This document shows, one piece after another, positions 63,100 to 64,000 of a stretch of 64,000 bases of DNA. Both the position numbers and the translations under genes were made by a program. The notes beneath the pieces are model-generated. The model had not been told where the DNA came from. It did no database searches and worked only from the letters and a program-made list of their open reading frames with translations. Source of the stretch: Mastigias papua (taxonomy: Eukaryota; Cnidaria; Scyphozoa; Rhizostomeae; Mastigiidae); NCBI GenBank assembly GCA_964019165.1, contig OZ025275.1:12841374-12905373 (forward strand). The letters run 5' to 3'. Positions within the stretch are counted from its first letter, which is position 1, and each line of letters starts with the position of its first letter.

Positions 63100-63500
63100 C
63101 CTATTACTATATTGCATTATATCATCTTATACTATAATAAATTATGTTATAATGCGCTGATTTATATTGTTTTGCTATACTATATTGCATCATATCACAT
63201 CATATTATACTGTATTATATTACGTTGTATTATATTACGTTGTATTATATTATATTATATTATATTATATTATATTATATTATATCATATTATACTATAT
63301 TTTATTATATTATGTTATATTATATTTTATTGTGCTATATTATTTTATGTTATGCTATGTTATGTTATGATATATTTATTATTCTATGCTGTACTATGTT
63401 ATACTCTATTATGTTATGTTATGCTATATTATGTAATGTCATGCTATGTAATGCTATATTATGTTATATTATACTGCACTATATTAAATTATATTGCATT
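63100..63500. repeat. AT-rich (TATTA)n-like microsatellite
   Basis: About 400 bp of degenerate 5-bp repeat (TATTA, TATGT, TATAC variants), purest at 63,240–63,300. It starts about 115 bp upstream of the Vps62 N-half acceptor. The Tyr-Ile-Leu-rich frames are artefacts. Confidence 0.9.
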
Positions 63501-64000
63501 GTACCATATCTTATTATTGCAGTTTCCTTACTAAAAAGAAAAGCTGACCTTGGATGTTGTCCTCTGAAGAAAGGCAAAGTTGAAGTGGCTGAACGCAATG
63601 GTGTTCGTGTTGTCAAATAGGCATTTTTTACGGCTTTCAAGTTCCTTACAGTGCAATGCCTTTGTAATAGACGATTACTGTTACTTCTCATCTCCACGTG
63701 GGGCAAAAAGAAATCTACACTCGAGGCTCTATACAGTTCACCGATGGCATAGTAAATCTTTGGTGCCCAACAGGCCGCTTGCTTTCTTGCTGCAAATAGG
63801 AAATCACAGAGCTACTATACTGCACACTAAGTTTCTCCTCCGTATCCCTTTGCTTTTCTACAAATGTAATACAGTATGTAGAAAGCATTGGATGTACTTT
63901 ATGTTCTTCTGTGGATTTTTCAAGTTTTAAAAACGAACATTAACTTTCTGATCGATGTAAATTATGGCGTCTTCCCCATGTCGGTTTCGTGAACAACGCA
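63501..64000. other. Right edge, no assignable gene
   Basis: A plus-strand AG|-preceded open stretch at 63,521–63,620 ('LLKRKADLGCCPLKKGKVEV', stop) follows a good acceptor (TTATTATTGCAG) and could be a terminal exon of an unseen plus-strand gene. I do not recognise it. The missing 5' exon of the Vps62 locus was not found here. Confidence 0.3.

Noticed and set aside
63088..63620. Open frames of more than 100 codons with Tyr-Ile-Leu repeats
   Set aside because: They translate the (TATTA)n tract. Only the last 30 codons look different, and they have no recognisable homology.

Overview
This is AT-rich animal nuclear DNA. Genes are split into many short exons with GT–AG junctions, introns are filled with LINEs, SINEs, MITEs and microsatellites, and one BEL/Pao LTR retrotransposon is present. 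The protein families (F-type lectin, Vps62/DUF946, a beta-helix receptor with Pmp-like repeats and many membrane spans, BEL/Pao) suggest a marine invertebrate, most likely a cnidarian. That is an inference; nothing here fixes the species.

Layout, left to right. (1) 0.4–13.2 kb: a decayed copy of the segment found again at 37.4–42.4 kb. It carries an orphan minus-strand Vps62 C-terminal exon (5269–5660) whose 3' end contains a 50-bp minisatellite. It has been split by later insertions: a hAT-type MITE with an 8-bp target duplication, a TA-flanked MITE, a LINE tail, and a BEL/Pao element (6120–12575) with apparently identical 273-bp LTRs and a 5-bp target duplication. (2) 14.7–33.2 kb, minus strand: a gene I can assemble completely. 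Seven exons with compatible phases give about 1,172 aa: signal peptide, beta-helix with Pmp-like repeats, Cys-rich juxtamembrane region, and a C-terminal block of about eight membrane spans. Exon pieces at 14.4 and 35.4 kb are broken paralogues. (3) 37.4–42.4 kb: the second copy of the duplicated segment, with the better Vps62 C-terminal exon (41499–41905). (4) 43.0–57.0 kb, minus strand: five two-exon F-type lectin (fucolectin) modules, all with phase 1-2-1 intron structure. (5) 60.0–63.0 kb: two duplicated 21-nt microexons and the Vps62 N-terminal exon (62694–62983).

The most interesting point is how regions 3–5 fit together. On the minus strand the order is Vps62 N-half, two microexons, five lectin modules, Vps62 C-half. 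Every junction is phase 1, and the two Vps62 halves would also join directly in frame. The locus therefore looks like a Vps62 domain whose internal phase-1 intron has collected lectin cassettes and microexons, giving either one large inserted-domain protein or a set of alternative products. The fifth lectin module has an 11-nt frameshifting insertion, but skipping it keeps frame. The third has lost the fucose-binding residues that the other four keep.

All gene models come from reading splice sites and frames by eye. No transcript or database evidence was available.
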